Origin: JAWPMT01 sp965227935
GTDB taxonomy: Bacteria; Bacteroidota; Bacteroidia; Cytophagales; Cyclobacteriaceae
Assembly (NCBI GenBank): GCA_965227935.1
Contig: CBDDGS010000019.1
Location: 1,612,001-1,676,000, forward strand
Length of the DNA: 64,000 nt
Direction: 5' to 3'
The notes under the pieces are model-generated. The model had not been told where the DNA came from and searched no databases. It saw nothing but the letters and a program-made list of their open reading frames with translations. Position 1 is the stretch's first letter, and each line of letters starts with the position of its first letter. The position numbers were made by a program, and so were the translations under genes. Positions 1-8,835 of the stretch are shown piece by piece.

Positions 1-42
1 CCACTGCCAATATCTTCCTCACCAGATTTTGCTAGTTGAACC

Positions 43-915
43 TCAGCCTATGTAGTACTTCAATGTCTCGACCCCTCGCCGGTTGCTCTTCATTTTCACG
101 AGTGCCGCTTCGCGCACTTGTCTGACCCTTTCTCTCGTCAGTCCTAGTTCGTCGCCTATATCATCCAGGCGCAATCGCGGCGCGTCGTTCAGACCAAAAG
201 ACCATTCAATGATCTGGGCTTCCCTGTCAGTGAGATGTGAGAGCATATCATTGATGTCTACTTGCAAGGAAGATCGTAGTAACCCCTGTTCAGGACTTGG
301 CGTGACTTTTTCAGGCAATACATCCAGTAAATTGAACACCTCGTCGGAGCGCAATGGGGCATCGATGGAGGCGGGCCTGAAGCTGATGTTTTTCATGCTC
401 TTCACATGGTCCTCAGGCATCTCCAGTGCGTCAGCCAGTTCCTCATCGGTTGGCTCGCGTTGTAGCTTTTGCTCTAGCTCTGAAAATGATCTGAGGAGCT
501 TATTGAAAGCCATCACCCGATTAGAAGGCTGCCGAATCAACCGGGAATTTTGAGAGATCGCCGACATGATCGACTGCCGTATCCACCACACGGCATATGA
601 GATGAACTTAAACCCACGAGTTTCATCAAATTTGGTGGCGGCAGTGATCAAGCCGATATTTCCTTCACTTATTAAGTCTCCAAGCGTCAGGTTGTGAGCG
701 CCCTTGTCATATTGTTTTGCTACGGAGATCACAAATCGCAAATTGGCCTGTGTTAGCCGCTCTAGTGCCACCATATCTCCTTCTCGGATACGACGGGCAA
801 GCAGCACTTCCTCGTCTGGCGAGATCATCTCTTTACTGTTAACCTCCTGGAAGTACCTTAGCAATGATGGGCTGCTTCTGTTAGTTAACTGGTGCAGAAT
901 CTTAAGTTGCCTCAT
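43..915 (-). CDS. RNA polymerase sigma-70 factor, RpoD/SigA-like paralogue
   Basis: This is a 290-residue sigma-70 family factor that directs RNA polymerase to promoters. Region 1.2 is followed by the region 2 core (NLRFVISVAKQY, then FKFISYAVWWIRQSI), region 3, and region 4 with the helix-turn-helix ending in LTRERVRQVREAAL. I place the start at the ATG giving MRQLKI, because that N-terminus is typical of Bacteroidota housekeeping sigma factors; an in-frame ATG lies 11 codons upstream. Several normally strict positions differ from the usual primary factor: RQPSNRV where RLPLNRV is common, and an AATKFDE variant in region 2. This suggests a secondary paralogue rather than the only RpoD. It stands alone, with a repeat-rich gap upstream. 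The family call is certain; primary versus alternative role is inference. Confidence 0.93.
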   Translation of the reverse strand: MRQLKILHQLTNRSSPSLLRYFQEVNSKEMISPDEEVLLARRIREGDMVALERLTQANLRFVISVAKQYDKGAHNLTLGDLISEGNIGLITAATKFDETRGFKFISYAVWWIRQSIMSAISQNSRLIRQPSNRVMAFNKLLRSFSELEQKLQREPTDEELADALEMPEDHVKSMKNISFRPASIDAPLRSDEVFNLLDVLPEKVTPSPEQGLLRSSLQVDINDMLSHLTDREAQIIEWSFGLNDAPRLRLDDIGDELGLTRERVRQVREAALVKMKSNRRGVETLKYYIG

Positions 916-1596
916 AGATTTGTCGACAAGAATGAATTCTGGATTCACGTCGACTTCGATGTCCTATTGAGGGGGACGAAGAGGCTTTCCGCAAAAAAAG
1001 GAAAATCCTTGCAAGAAATTGGTAAGGCCGCAAGGTACAGGGAATTATTCAGAGTGGCCCTATGTCCAGAGCCTTACGAGGCGCAATAGCGCCGCTATTC
1101 ATTTCTTTAGGATCGTACAGCCGAGCGCTGCCAAGCAGCTCACTACCCTGACTCGTTCTAAAATAAGTCTACAGATTTAACATTTAATCCTATTGATAAG
1201 CTTTTCACCGGTGATTTTTTTGGCTTACACTAGGAGCTGTGCCATGCTGGTCAGCACAACCTGGTACCCGTTTTTTTGAGCTATGCGACTACGGTCATGA
1301 GGCGACCAAAACAGAAAAAATGTAGCGAACGGTAAGAAACGGAAATGCTAGGGAAGATCGGCAAGGGATTCGGAGTCAGGCCTGTTTTGCGCGTACGATG
1401 ATGAGATCCTATAACCGTGCGCATTGCCTTCGCGCCTCGCCATTCGCTGTCTTTTCAGCTGCTAATCCCCTACGTATCCCGGCTGCACCCATTGCGGTTG
1501 GCCTTCGTTGCTCAGAGCCCCTTGTTGTCCGTGCTAGTACCCGATCCAGTTCCGATGTCAAGACGAAGACCACGTTTCTCACTCCTCCTAACCTCC

Positions 1597-1785
1597 CCAA
1601 TGCCATTAGGTGAAAGCGGTTGTCTGGCCATTCTCCAAAGCAAACCTTCTAAGGTCATGCTGACGCAGGAAGCATCTATTGACATAAGATCGACGATTGA
1701 CCTAGCATCGTTAATAGATTTTTCCTCCGTCAAAATGACTTTGCTTTTGAGAATGGCTTCAAGGTTCCTAGCTTAATAGCATTGC
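1597..1785. repeat. Long palindromic element, family 1, copy 1
   Basis: The core is a 24-nt imperfect inverted repeat: arm 1654-1677 (starts GTCATGCTGACG) and arm 1716-1739 (ends GTCAAAATGAC). Similar tails flank both sides and end in matching boxes: CCAATGCCATTAGG on the left and CTTAATAGCATTG, ending at 1784, on the right. The same architecture recurs at 14990-15185, and the terminal box alone recurs at 12707-12723. It resembles a MITE or REP-like intergenic palindrome; no coding capacity is apparent. Confidence 0.75.
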
Positions 1786-1890
1786 AGGAACTCCAAGGAT
1801 GAGTCGCTCTAAATCCTCTAGCCTAACTTATATCCCTTTGAGTGACCCCAATGTTAAAATAGTGGAAATGGTATGGTTCGATCTTCCCGC

Positions 1891-2050
1891 GGAAGGGATA
1901 GGAACGGCAGCCGACAACGCGACCGGTGGAGACACCGGTCATGCGATGGGTAGCGCGGTCGTGCTACAGTGGATAGCCCGCCCTGAAGTAGACAGTAGTG
2001 CGGGCCTTTCACTGAAGTTCAATCTGGGTCTGTCACTTCAGGACCGCCCC
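1891..2050 (+). repeat. Structured repeat, family 2, copy A
   Basis: The element contains a perfect 8-bp hairpin (GACCGGTG 1921-1928, loop GAGA, CACCGGTC 1933-1940). This is followed by GATAGCCCG and a second long hairpin with arms CCCTGAAGTAGACAG (from 1981) and CTGTCACTTCAGG (to 2042). The same order of blocks occurs on the opposite strand at 8567-8766, and the last hairpin alone at 16348-16420. It lies just beyond the 3' end of the oxidoreductase gene. Confidence 0.7.
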
Positions 2051-2083
2051 AAAAATCCACCCTAACCCTAGGCTACCCCGTCT

Positions 2084-3454
2084 TCAGCTCTCCAGGCTAT
2101 ATCCATCTCGCCGGGGTCGGCTTAGGAAGTGATTGCCCCATTCGCTGTTGGTAAACCGCTCAGCTTTGGCATCCCATAGCATCTTCACGCCCACCTCCTG
2201 GGTCTTTGCACTTACCCATCGCGCGATGTTGCCAATGTGACCCACGGTAGCGGAACGGTGGCCTATCTCCACATCGGCAATAGGCCTCGTGCGATCTCTG
2301 ACACAATCGATAAAGTTTTGAGCGTGATCGTCGGGCTTAGGTAGCTGCACTTCCATCTCTTCCAGTGGAACGGTAAGCCATTCGTCGTCACTCACCTCAA
2401 GAATGCCCCTGCCTACCTTGATCTGGCCTTTCTTCCCAATGAAGACAGCACCTCCGGTAGGTTCGGCATTTTCCGAAAGCTCGACATGTATATCCCCCGG
2501 ATAGGTATAGTGAATGACTGGCTCTTTAGATCCAAAGAACCGACCATACGGTGAGTCCACTTTCGCAATCCATGGTTCATAGGGTGTTCCTTCTACCCAT
2601 ACTTCTTCCGGCCCACTCTCATCCATACCCAGGGCCCACTGGATCTGGTCGAGGCCATGGGCCCCCCACCCACTTATTTCGCCGCCGCAGAAGTCCCTGA
2701 TGGACAACCAACCTGGGTTGGAACGACTCTTGAAAATATTCTCGTTGTAAGGATGTGGCTGTACAGGCCCCATCCACAGGTCCCAATCCAATCCCGCTGG
2801 CACCGGCTGTGGCGGAAGAGCATTTTCCCATGTGCCAGGATAATTAACACCAATAACCCGACGCACTTTGCCAATATAGCCGTTGCGTATTAACATAATC
2901 GCCCTATGGAAATTATCCCAGGTTCGCTGCTGAGAGCCCGTCTGCAGTACACGTCGATACTTTCTTACCGCTTTGACCATGGCTCTCCCTTCTTCTACCG
3001 TCAACGTCAAGGCCTTTTCGCAGTAAATATCTTTACCGGCTTTGGCGGCATCGATACTATGCTGGGCATGCCAGTGATCAGGACTGGCCACCACTACCGC
3101 ATCGATATCTGATCGATCAAGAATATATCTGTAGTCCTGGTAGGCCGTCACTCCACTTCCAAGATTGGCTGCCGACCGTTGGGAGCGCCCTAAATCAGCA
3201 TCCGCAGTGGCTGCAAACTCTACTCCCTCAAGCTTGGCAAAAGCACTTCCCAATCCGCCGACGTTCCCTGGGCTTAAACCACCAAATCTGCTTCCTGTGC
3301 CAATCGCACCCAGAATGACCTTATCATTAGCACCAACCCTTTTGCCAGGACTAGCCAATACTTTGGACGGAATGAGGTAGGGTGCACCGATGCCGGCGAC
3401 ACCTGCAGAAATACTCTTCTTCAGAAAGTTTCTTCTGTCTGATTTGGGACTCAT
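2084..3454 (-). CDS. Gfo/Idh/MocA family oxidoreductase, Tat-exported
   Basis: 456 residues. The N-terminus carries a twin-arginine signal (DRRNFLKK followed by a hydrophobic stretch ending near residue 35), so the enzyme is probably folded with its NAD(P) cofactor and exported to the periplasm. The Rossmann domain starts at VILGAIGTGSRFGG, and the family's EKP-type motif appears as CEKAL near residue 147 (Leu instead of Pro). The C-terminal alpha/beta substrate domain is complete and the length is normal. Such proteins act on sugars or sugar acids; the substrate cannot be deduced. No close operon partner: the CotH-like gene upstream on the same strand ends about 90 bases away. Confidence 0.92.
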   Translation of the reverse strand: MSPKSDRRNFLKKSISAGVAGIGAPYLIPSKVLASPGKRVGANDKVILGAIGTGSRFGGLSPGNVGGLGSAFAKLEGVEFAATADADLGRSQRSAANLGSGVTAYQDYRYILDRSDIDAVVVASPDHWHAQHSIDAAKAGKDIYCEKALTLTVEEGRAMVKAVRKYRRVLQTGSQQRTWDNFHRAIMLIRNGYIGKVRRVIGVNYPGTWENALPPQPVPAGLDWDLWMGPVQPHPYNENIFKSRSNPGWLSIRDFCGGEISGWGAHGLDQIQWALGMDESGPEEVWVEGTPYEPWIAKVDSPYGRFFGSKEPVIHYTYPGDIHVELSENAEPTGGAVFIGKKGQIKVGRGILEVSDDEWLTVPLEEMEVQLPKPDDHAQNFIDCVRDRTRPIADVEIGHRSATVGHIGNIARWVSAKTQEVGVKMLWDAKAERFTNSEWGNHFLSRPRRDGYSLES

Positions 3455-3544
3455 GTATTGTTGGATTAAAAGGTAAATCGATTATAAGCAAATTATTGGT
3501 TGCTGAAAAACCATCAGGTGCCGGGATCTGTGCGATACCCCTCT

Positions 3545-4597
3545 TCACTTCGTTCTGCAGTTTTTCAAGATATTCCAGGTAAACTGTTTATCGTCTTTGA
3601 GCACGTCATAGAAATCATCCATGAAGCGCACCAGACTTTTGTACTCAGAGGGCTTCATGGTGTCTGCTCGTCCTTCGATCAAAGAGTAGACCTTGCTTTC
3701 CATGGCTAAGTACTCATCTCGTACATGGAACATCAAGTCATCGTTATTTCTGCAAAAGCCTCTGTATATTCTTTGCCGTCTATGCTCTCTCTCATTAAGG
3801 GGATTGACCGTGGCCTCCTCAAACTCAGGATTCAGTACGGTATAGTGTGCGTTCACAAAACCAGCCTGGTCGAAGTCATAACACAATGGAATATACCTCA
3901 CCGGGTCGTCCGTCCGCATCAATTTGCTGTTGTGCTGGTAGGTGGTGGACCAGTCCATATTCGCAATCATGTATTGGAAAAACGCATGCCTTACAGCCGT
4001 GGTGTCATGCAGCCTGGCGGGATGTATCACACTTTCCTTTTGTATTTTCCCGTCATTGCGGTCGGCCACGCGCTTGTCATCTTCAATCAGAAAAGCCAAA
4101 ACCTGGTATTCCTCGTCCTTCTTTGATTTGTGATCTACCACCGTCAGAGGTGTCAGGCGGGTCTGGAAGCTGTAGGGAGATATTTCTTCATAGATCTTGT
4201 AGCACAGGTACTCTCTGCTGATCAGGGCGTCTGCGTCTTTTGACTTGTGACAAGGTAAAACAAGCTTCAGGTTCTTGTGCTTGGCGAAAGGCGTCCCTTT
4301 CCGATCTTTTTTCTTAATTCTCACCTTGACAGGTGGAAAGAAACAGTTCTGGAGCCTCCAGCCCCCACGCCTTCGGAGTTTGACATCGATGGAGTCCCAT
4401 GCATTATCGCCCGAACGATAGTATAGCGTATTGTCGATGTAAGTGGAATCATTGGTCTCCTTTACAAAGGCTCTAAACGAAAAATCCAATTTGATTTCCA
4501 GTGGCTCCTGGGACGCGAAGAGATCGGAAGCTGGAGCCTGGCCATACGTGCAATGGATCAGCAGGTAGAAGCAACAGAGGGATGTCGGTATCTTCAT
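3545..4597 (-). CDS. CotH-like secreted protein (kinase-fold family)
   Basis: 350 residues with a signal peptide (first ~19 residues, ending CTYGQA). The middle and C-terminal parts show patterns seen in CotH-type proteins of Bacteroidota. These include a VKLRRRGGWR segment, a KLVLP strand, RHAFFQYMIANMDWSTTYQHN and the acidic site YIPLCYDFDQAGFVN. In CotH the corresponding Asp residues bind metal for ATP-dependent phosphorylation of secreted targets; activity here is inference. It lies 32 bases downstream of the DUF4956 membrane protein on the same strand, and these families are often found together with a VTC-type polyphosphate polymerase, which is absent here. Confidence 0.72.
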   Translation of the reverse strand: MKIPTSLCCFYLLIHCTYGQAPASDLFASQEPLEIKLDFSFRAFVKETNDSTYIDNTLYYRSGDNAWDSIDVKLRRRGGWRLQNCFFPPVKVRIKKKDRKGTPFAKHKNLKLVLPCHKSKDADALISREYLCYKIYEEISPYSFQTRLTPLTVVDHKSKKDEEYQVLAFLIEDDKRVADRNDGKIQKESVIHPARLHDTTAVRHAFFQYMIANMDWSTTYQHNSKLMRTDDPVRYIPLCYDFDQAGFVNAHYTVLNPEFEEATVNPLNEREHRRQRIYRGFCRNNDDLMFHVRDEYLAMESKVYSLIEGRADTMKPSEYKSLVRFMDDFYDVLKDDKQFTWNILKNCRTK

Positions 4598-4629
4598 GAT
4601 CAGGAGTTTTAAGGGTTAGACATATCGGA

Positions 4630-5202
4630 TCAGAGGTAGTAGATCCTCACAACGACGATGTTCTTTCGGGAGTTGATGCTTTCAATGTCGATCTTCTGGA
4701 TGTTGAGGCCTGTCAGGGCAATGAGTTGCTCAATCAATTTGTCATGATCCTGTGGTTTGATGTTGGTGATGTCATCGAACTTGATGAGCTTGGATTGCTG
4801 ATTCTTGATCAGTTTGTTGCCATCAGCCACGTAGACTGCAATCAGGATCAAGGCGTTGAGCCCGGCAATCTCCCCTTTGCTCGTGCTCATAATGGCATTG
4901 ATCACGCCTAGGGTGAGCACGACAAACAAGTAAGTCATGTCCTTGAGGGAAATGGTCCTCGTCCGAAATCTGAGGAGCGTAAATGCCGCCAACAGTCCTA
5001 AGCTCCCAAAACCAGCCATCGTGGAAGCAAATACGTTGGTTTTGAAAATGATGGATGACAAGAGAAACACCAGGAAATTGAGCAGTGCAAAGGGGAAGAG
5101 ATTGTCCCACTTTTTGTAGGTCGGTAAATAGATGTAGCGGATCAGGATGATGATGGTTGCCAGGTTAATGATCAGCCGTAGTAAGAAATCGAAGGTCAGC
5201 AT
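4630..5202 (-). CDS. DUF4956 family membrane protein
   Basis: 190 residues. Four hydrophobic segments occupy roughly residues 1-130, with a conserved FTLLRFRTRTISLKDMTYLF loop. A soluble C-terminal domain (from about residue 135) ends in VVVRIYYL. This is the layout of DUF4956, an uncharacterised family that commonly neighbours CotH-like proteins and VTC-domain polyphosphate polymerases. Here it is followed by the CotH-like gene and preceded, after 187 bases without a gene, by a broken nucleotidyltransferase gene. Confidence 0.85.
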   Translation of the reverse strand: MLTFDFLLRLIINLATIIILIRYIYLPTYKKWDNLFPFALLNFLVFLLSSIIFKTNVFASTMAGFGSLGLLAAFTLLRFRTRTISLKDMTYLFVVLTLGVINAIMSTSKGEIAGLNALILIAVYVADGNKLIKNQQSKLIKFDDITNIKPQDHDKLIEQLIALTGLNIQKIDIESINSRKNIVVVRIYYL

Positions 5203-5389
5203 GGAGTTAAGTTACTTCCAGTTACCGGAATGTATTGAATTTATATAAGAAGTACCATAAATCAAGCACGCGATCTCGGGTAGTGATAGGTAGAATTTTC
5301 AATGGCATCTCCCGCTTGCCTCTGGATTGCGTCAGTAAGATGTAGTCGTTTCCGACTCTCACCATCGAAGGTGGTGCTTGGTTATCTAA

Positions 5390-5897
5390 TGAAGCCCTTG
5401 TAAGAGCGTTTCTTCAAATCTTCAATGTCCTGCAGATCTTTTTCTCGGCCAACATGGGTCTTGTTGGTAATCAAATCTTCTTTTGAAATGATATGGATCT
5501 CAGTGCCCTGGATATTTCCGATATCCTTGTTCTCATAGCACTTGTTGAAATCCTTGTAGGTGAAGCCAGCAATGTTGGAGAGAAAGTCGAAGTGCGCCTT
5601 CTCCTCCTCCCAATTGAATTTGAGATAAGTTCTCTCTCGATCGAAGGTGATATTGTCTAAATCCGCCTAAAGCTCTGGCACAAGACCTGCTATCGCCGAG
5701 GATAGGCGATAAAAATTTTTATGAACTGGCTGATGCCATCTATCGATGTCATATTCGATGCCTTCCTCCAATCCGGATGACGGTCTGGTGACGCCATAGT
5801 ATGCCATAGCTATACCACCAACGAACAGATAATCAACTTGGTGATCATTCAATGATGTCGCTAGCTTGTTAACGACATCTAACAATTCCTTGTCCAT
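5390..5897 (-). pseudogene. Nucleotidyltransferase (AbiEii/MNT-like), interrupted by an in-frame stop
   Basis: The N-terminal part (from ATG at 5897) reads MDKELLDVVNKLATSL and then has YLFVGGIAMAYYG, the nucleotidyltransferase GG motif. It continues through YDIDRWHQP and ends GLVPEL at a TAG (5667-5669). Translation continues in the same frame without any shift: ADLDNITFDRERTYLKF, then IHIISKEDLITNKTHVG and REKDLQDIEDLKK, which is the normal C-terminal signature of the family, to a TAA at 5390-5392. A single nonsense codon, and possibly a small insertion near the RPSSG segment, therefore separates two matching halves. A sequencing error cannot be excluded. A 52-codon ORF lies just upstream. 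Confidence 0.78.
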
Positions 5898-5900
5898 ATT

Positions 5901-6059
5901 CTAACGGGCCTGAACCTTGGTCGTCTTAGTGGGGTATTGAAGCTTGTTCAATGATTTGAGGGCATCTTTTTGCGGCGCCATTTCCTCAGGTAGAGTAGGC
6001 CTTTTGGACTTACCGGCTTTCATCTCTTCGATGGATCGATATACTTCTATAGATGCCAT
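5901..6059 (-). CDS. Small hypothetical protein upstream of the nucleotidyltransferase
   Basis: A 52-residue ORF beginning MASIEVYRSIEEMKAGK and ending TKTTKVQAR, with a TAG three bases before the nucleotidyltransferase ATG. The tight spacing suggests translation from one transcript. The charged, soluble sequence looks real. Small partner ORFs in this position are common for nucleotidyltransferase genes in Bacteroidota, and some such pairs are toxin-antitoxin-like, but a role here is a guess. With its partner gene broken it may be a relic. Confidence 0.55.
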   Translation of the reverse strand: MASIEVYRSIEEMKAGKSKRPTLPEEMAPQKDALKSLNKLQYPTKTTKVQAR

Positions 6060-6149
6060 TTCAGCAAAGATAGGTCAAAGTCAGTGAACCTGAGAGCTCC
6101 GAAAAGCCTCCTGGGACTCCTATACACTCTCTTGCCAGCGATAAGTAAC

Positions 6150-7208
6150 CTACTTCCTCCTTATCTTCTCAACGATGGCCAACGTCACGTCCTCAGTCGT
6201 CGCTTTTCCTCCCAGGTCCGGAGTAAGAACAGTCCCCTCCTCAGTCGTAGCTTCAGTGGCCTCCAATACCAATCGGGCGGCTTCGACTTCGCCCAAATGT
6301 TCAAGCATCATGGCCGCCGTCCAAATGCAGCCGATGGGATTGGCGATGTTCTTTCCTGCGATGTCGGGTGCACTTCCGTGGACGGGCTCGAACATGCTGG
6401 GAAAGTCTTTCTCAGGATTGATGTTCGCGCCAGGAGCAATCCCCATCCCTCCTACCACTGCTGGCCCAAGATCCGATAGGATGTCTCCGAACAGGTTGCT
6501 TGCCACGACCACATCGAACCAGTCAGGGTGTTGGACGAAATGAGCGGCTAAAATGTCTATGTGGAATTGATCTTGTGCTATCTGTGGATAGTTCTTGCCA
6601 ATACTCCGAAATCTTTCATCCCAGTACGGCATGGTGTGGACGATCCCATTGGACTTGGTGGCACTGGTCACTTTTTTCCGCCTACTATTCGCCAGTTCGA
6701 AGGCAAACCGCATCACCCGGTCCACTCCTCTCCTGGTGAAGAGGCTTTCCTGCACAACCAGTTCCTGATCTGTTCCCTCGTACATCTTGCCGCCGACTGA
6801 GGAGTATTCTCCTTCATTGTTCTCCCGCACGATATAGAAGTCGATATTCCCCGGCTCCTTTAAGGGAGAATCTATGCCCTTCAACAACCGGACTGGCCGG
6901 AGGTTGACATATTGCTGGAACGTTCTCCTGATGGGGATGAGCAGTCCCCAAAGTGAGACATGATCGGGTACTCCCGGGTACCCCACGGCGCCCAGGAAGA
7001 TGCCATCACTATCTCTCAAACGCTCTAGGCCGTCATCGGGCATCATTTTGCCATGATTCCTGTAATACCCACAAGAGTAGTCGTAGGACGAGAAGCTCAA
7101 GGTAAATCCACATGTAGCGGCAACCGCTTCCAGTACTTTGACCGATGCCGGTATCACTTCCTGGCCGATGCCGTCGCCTGGCACCGTGGCTATGTGGTAT
7201 TTGCTCAT
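6150..7208 (-). CDS. Tartrate/D-malate dehydrogenase family (isopropylmalate dehydrogenase-like)
   Basis: 352 residues of the beta-decarboxylating dehydrogenase family, which oxidise and decarboxylate (R)-malate, tartrate or 3-isopropylmalate with NAD+ and Mg2+/Mn2+. Seen are HIATVPGDGIGQEV at the N-terminus, the substrate-loop region IPIRRTFQQYVNLRP, VRENNEGEYSSVGG, the Mg-binding VVASNLFGDILSDL, and FEPVHGSAPDIAGK near the C-terminus. The VRENNEGEYS and loop sequences fit the TtuC/DmlA branch better than LeuB, and no leucine genes are nearby. The ATG giving MSKYHI is used; the frame stays open 26 codons further upstream. Confidence 0.88.
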   Translation of the reverse strand: MSKYHIATVPGDGIGQEVIPASVKVLEAVAATCGFTLSFSSYDYSCGYYRNHGKMMPDDGLERLRDSDGIFLGAVGYPGVPDHVSLWGLLIPIRRTFQQYVNLRPVRLLKGIDSPLKEPGNIDFYIVRENNEGEYSSVGGKMYEGTDQELVVQESLFTRRGVDRVMRFAFELANSRRKKVTSATKSNGIVHTMPYWDERFRSIGKNYPQIAQDQFHIDILAAHFVQHPDWFDVVVASNLFGDILSDLGPAVVGGMGIAPGANINPEKDFPSMFEPVHGSAPDIAGKNIANPIGCIWTAAMMLEHLGEVEAARLVLEATEATTEEGTVLTPDLGGKATTEDVTLAIVEKIRRK

Positions 7209-7399
7209 AGGCGTTCGTTGGTCAACAATATCGAGGTCAGGCATGGAGGGTGGTCCCAGTTGCTTCCGCTGGCAGTAAGTAGCCACCAGTCAATCCGTAT
7301 CCTTCGACATCGAAGCCCAAACTAGTAAGGCTGTGCCGTGATTTGATCCGTTTGCCGGAAAAAGTGGGTTAATTGCAGGCATTAAAACCCGAACGGACC

Positions 7400-8527
7400 A
7401 TGAGGATAGCCATCTTGCTGCTGATTTTGCTCTTTGTATTTGAGACACAGGGGCAAACAAGAATTGAATTGGATCCCAGCGATGAGGCACTTCTGGATTC
7501 GCTTTGTCTTTTGCATTTGGAAGAGACCAAGTCGCCAGGTTTTGCTGTCGGGATCGTAAGCAAGGGGAAAGTCCTGTATACCAAGGGATTCGGCGTTAGA
7601 AACTTGAAGACGCAAGCGCCTGTCACCGAGCAATCCGTTTTTCACATGGCTTCCGTTTCCAAGACTTTTGTTGCCACAGCGATAGCCCAATTAGTGGCTC
7701 AAAACAAGTTGGCACTTGATGACCTCTTGATTGACCACCTCCCCTATTTCGAGCTCAAGGACATGCGGTACAAGCAAATCACCATCAGACACATGCTCAC
7801 GCATACATCGGGAATTCCCGACGTCATCAATTGTCATTGGAATAAGCCAGTGTATGATTCGACCGCTATTGAAGACTACGTTCGCAACCTGTCCTACAGG
7901 AAATTGGACTTTGATCCAGGAAGCGACTACAAATACTCAAGTACAGCCTTCAACATACTTGCGGACGTGATCGCGAAGGCCTCTGGAATGCCCTTCGAAT
8001 CCTATATGAAGCACTTTATACTGGAGCCGGCGGGTATGGAAAATAGTACTTTCTTCAAGCCGGAGGTCTCTGACGAGCTGGCTACCAGTCCTCACATTAG
8101 CCTTTTGGGCATCAAGAAAGTCAGCAGTGTATATCCGTATAGTAGAGTGCATGCGGGCTCTGGAACGTTGAACTCCAACGCCGAAGATATGGCGCGTTAC
8201 GCCCTTACGTACCTGAATAAGGGAAGATACGGTCAAACAGAAGTCTTTGACGAAGCGACGTATGACCTGATCACCACAAAGCAGCGCACGCTGGACAAGT
8301 GGCGGGATATCGGCCTAAGTTGGTTCATTAGTGCATCGAGTGGGCGGAATCCCAATGACCGAGGCAGACTCGCCCATTCGGGTGGCGATCGTGGTTATAG
8401 CTGCTGGCTGGGTATACTCCCGGAAAAATCCTGGGCAATGATCACGCTTTATAATTGTGATTGGAGGAATGAAGGTTCTCACGCTATTTTCGACGCGGCC
8501 TACGACATGGCCGAGAGGTACGATTGA
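7400..8527 (+). CDS. Serine hydrolase, class C beta-lactamase family
   Basis: 375 residues with a cleavable signal peptide (MRIAILLLILLFVF, processed near QGQ), so periplasmic. The penicillin-binding fold is shown by the SxxK motif in MASVSKTFVATA, a YSS triplet (DYKYSSTAFN) in place of YxN, and HSGGDRG as the third-box HxG. These proteins are esterases, peptidases or beta-lactamases acting on D-amino-acid or ester substrates; the substrate is unknown. The start is placed at the ATG before the signal peptide rather than nine codons upstream. It stands alone, divergent from the dehydrogenase. Confidence 0.9.
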   Translation: MRIAILLLILLFVFETQGQTRIELDPSDEALLDSLCLLHLEETKSPGFAVGIVSKGKVLYTKGFGVRNLKTQAPVTEQSVFHMASVSKTFVATAIAQLVAQNKLALDDLLIDHLPYFELKDMRYKQITIRHMLTHTSGIPDVINCHWNKPVYDSTAIEDYVRNLSYRKLDFDPGSDYKYSSTAFNILADVIAKASGMPFESYMKHFILEPAGMENSTFFKPEVSDELATSPHISLLGIKKVSSVYPYSRVHAGSGTLNSNAEDMARYALTYLNKGRYGQTEVFDEATYDLITTKQRTLDKWRDIGLSWFISASSGRNPNDRGRLAHSGGDRGYSCWLGILPEKSWAMITLYNCDWRNEGSHAIFDAAYDMAERYD

Positions 8528-8566
8528 GGGCTAGGATTTCGGGTAAAATGAAAGCGAGTTGGGCGG

Positions 8567-8766
8567 CCCCTGAAGTGAGAGACTCTCGATTGGGCTATGT
8601 TCAAAGTTCCGATTTGTCTCTACTTCAGGGCCGGGCTATCACCTGTATCCTGCCTCTGCCGGCAAGGATGCCATCCTCCCAAAACCTGTCGCTTCGCCGG
8701 TGTCTTCACCGGTGACCCATGGTTCCTGGCTGTTAGCATAGGCAGGGATGCCGGCTCTATCCCTGT
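8567..8766 (-). repeat. Structured repeat, family 2, copy B
   Basis: This is the opposite-strand counterpart of 1891-2050. On the plus strand the order is: hairpin with arms 8568-8583 (CCCTGAAGTGAGAGAC) and 8616-8630 (GTCTCTACTTCAGGG); the CCGGGCTATC block; hairpin CCGGTG-TCTT-CACCGG (8697-8712); and hairpin CAGGGAT (8743-8749) with ATCCCTG (8759-8765). It fills the space between the serine hydrolase and greB. No gene is visible in the 308-base gap. Confidence 0.7.
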
Positions 8767-8835
8767 CGCAAAAAACCCCATTCTATTTCGCTTGCCTTCC
8801 ACAAAGCTAGAGCCGTTGGCTATATTCGCGTGCAA

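Larger units (their letters stand above)
949..2083. other. Gene-free interval with repeat elements
   Basis: About 1.1 kb between the sigma factor and the oxidoreductase. Frames open for up to about 120 codons, but their translations are not protein-like and two of them run through palindromic repeats (1597-1785 and 1891-2050, listed separately). A short palindrome (AATAGC-GCC-GCTATT) lies near 1085-1099. The section 1100-1590 shows nothing I can assign. The sigma-factor promoter should lie just right of 915, but I found no clear TAnnTTTG box on the minus strand. Confidence 0.6.

Noticed and set aside
1417..1776. 119-codon ORF on the plus strand in the gap after the sigma factor
   Set aside because: Its second half is the palindromic repeat 1597-1785 read as protein, and the first half has no protein-like pattern.
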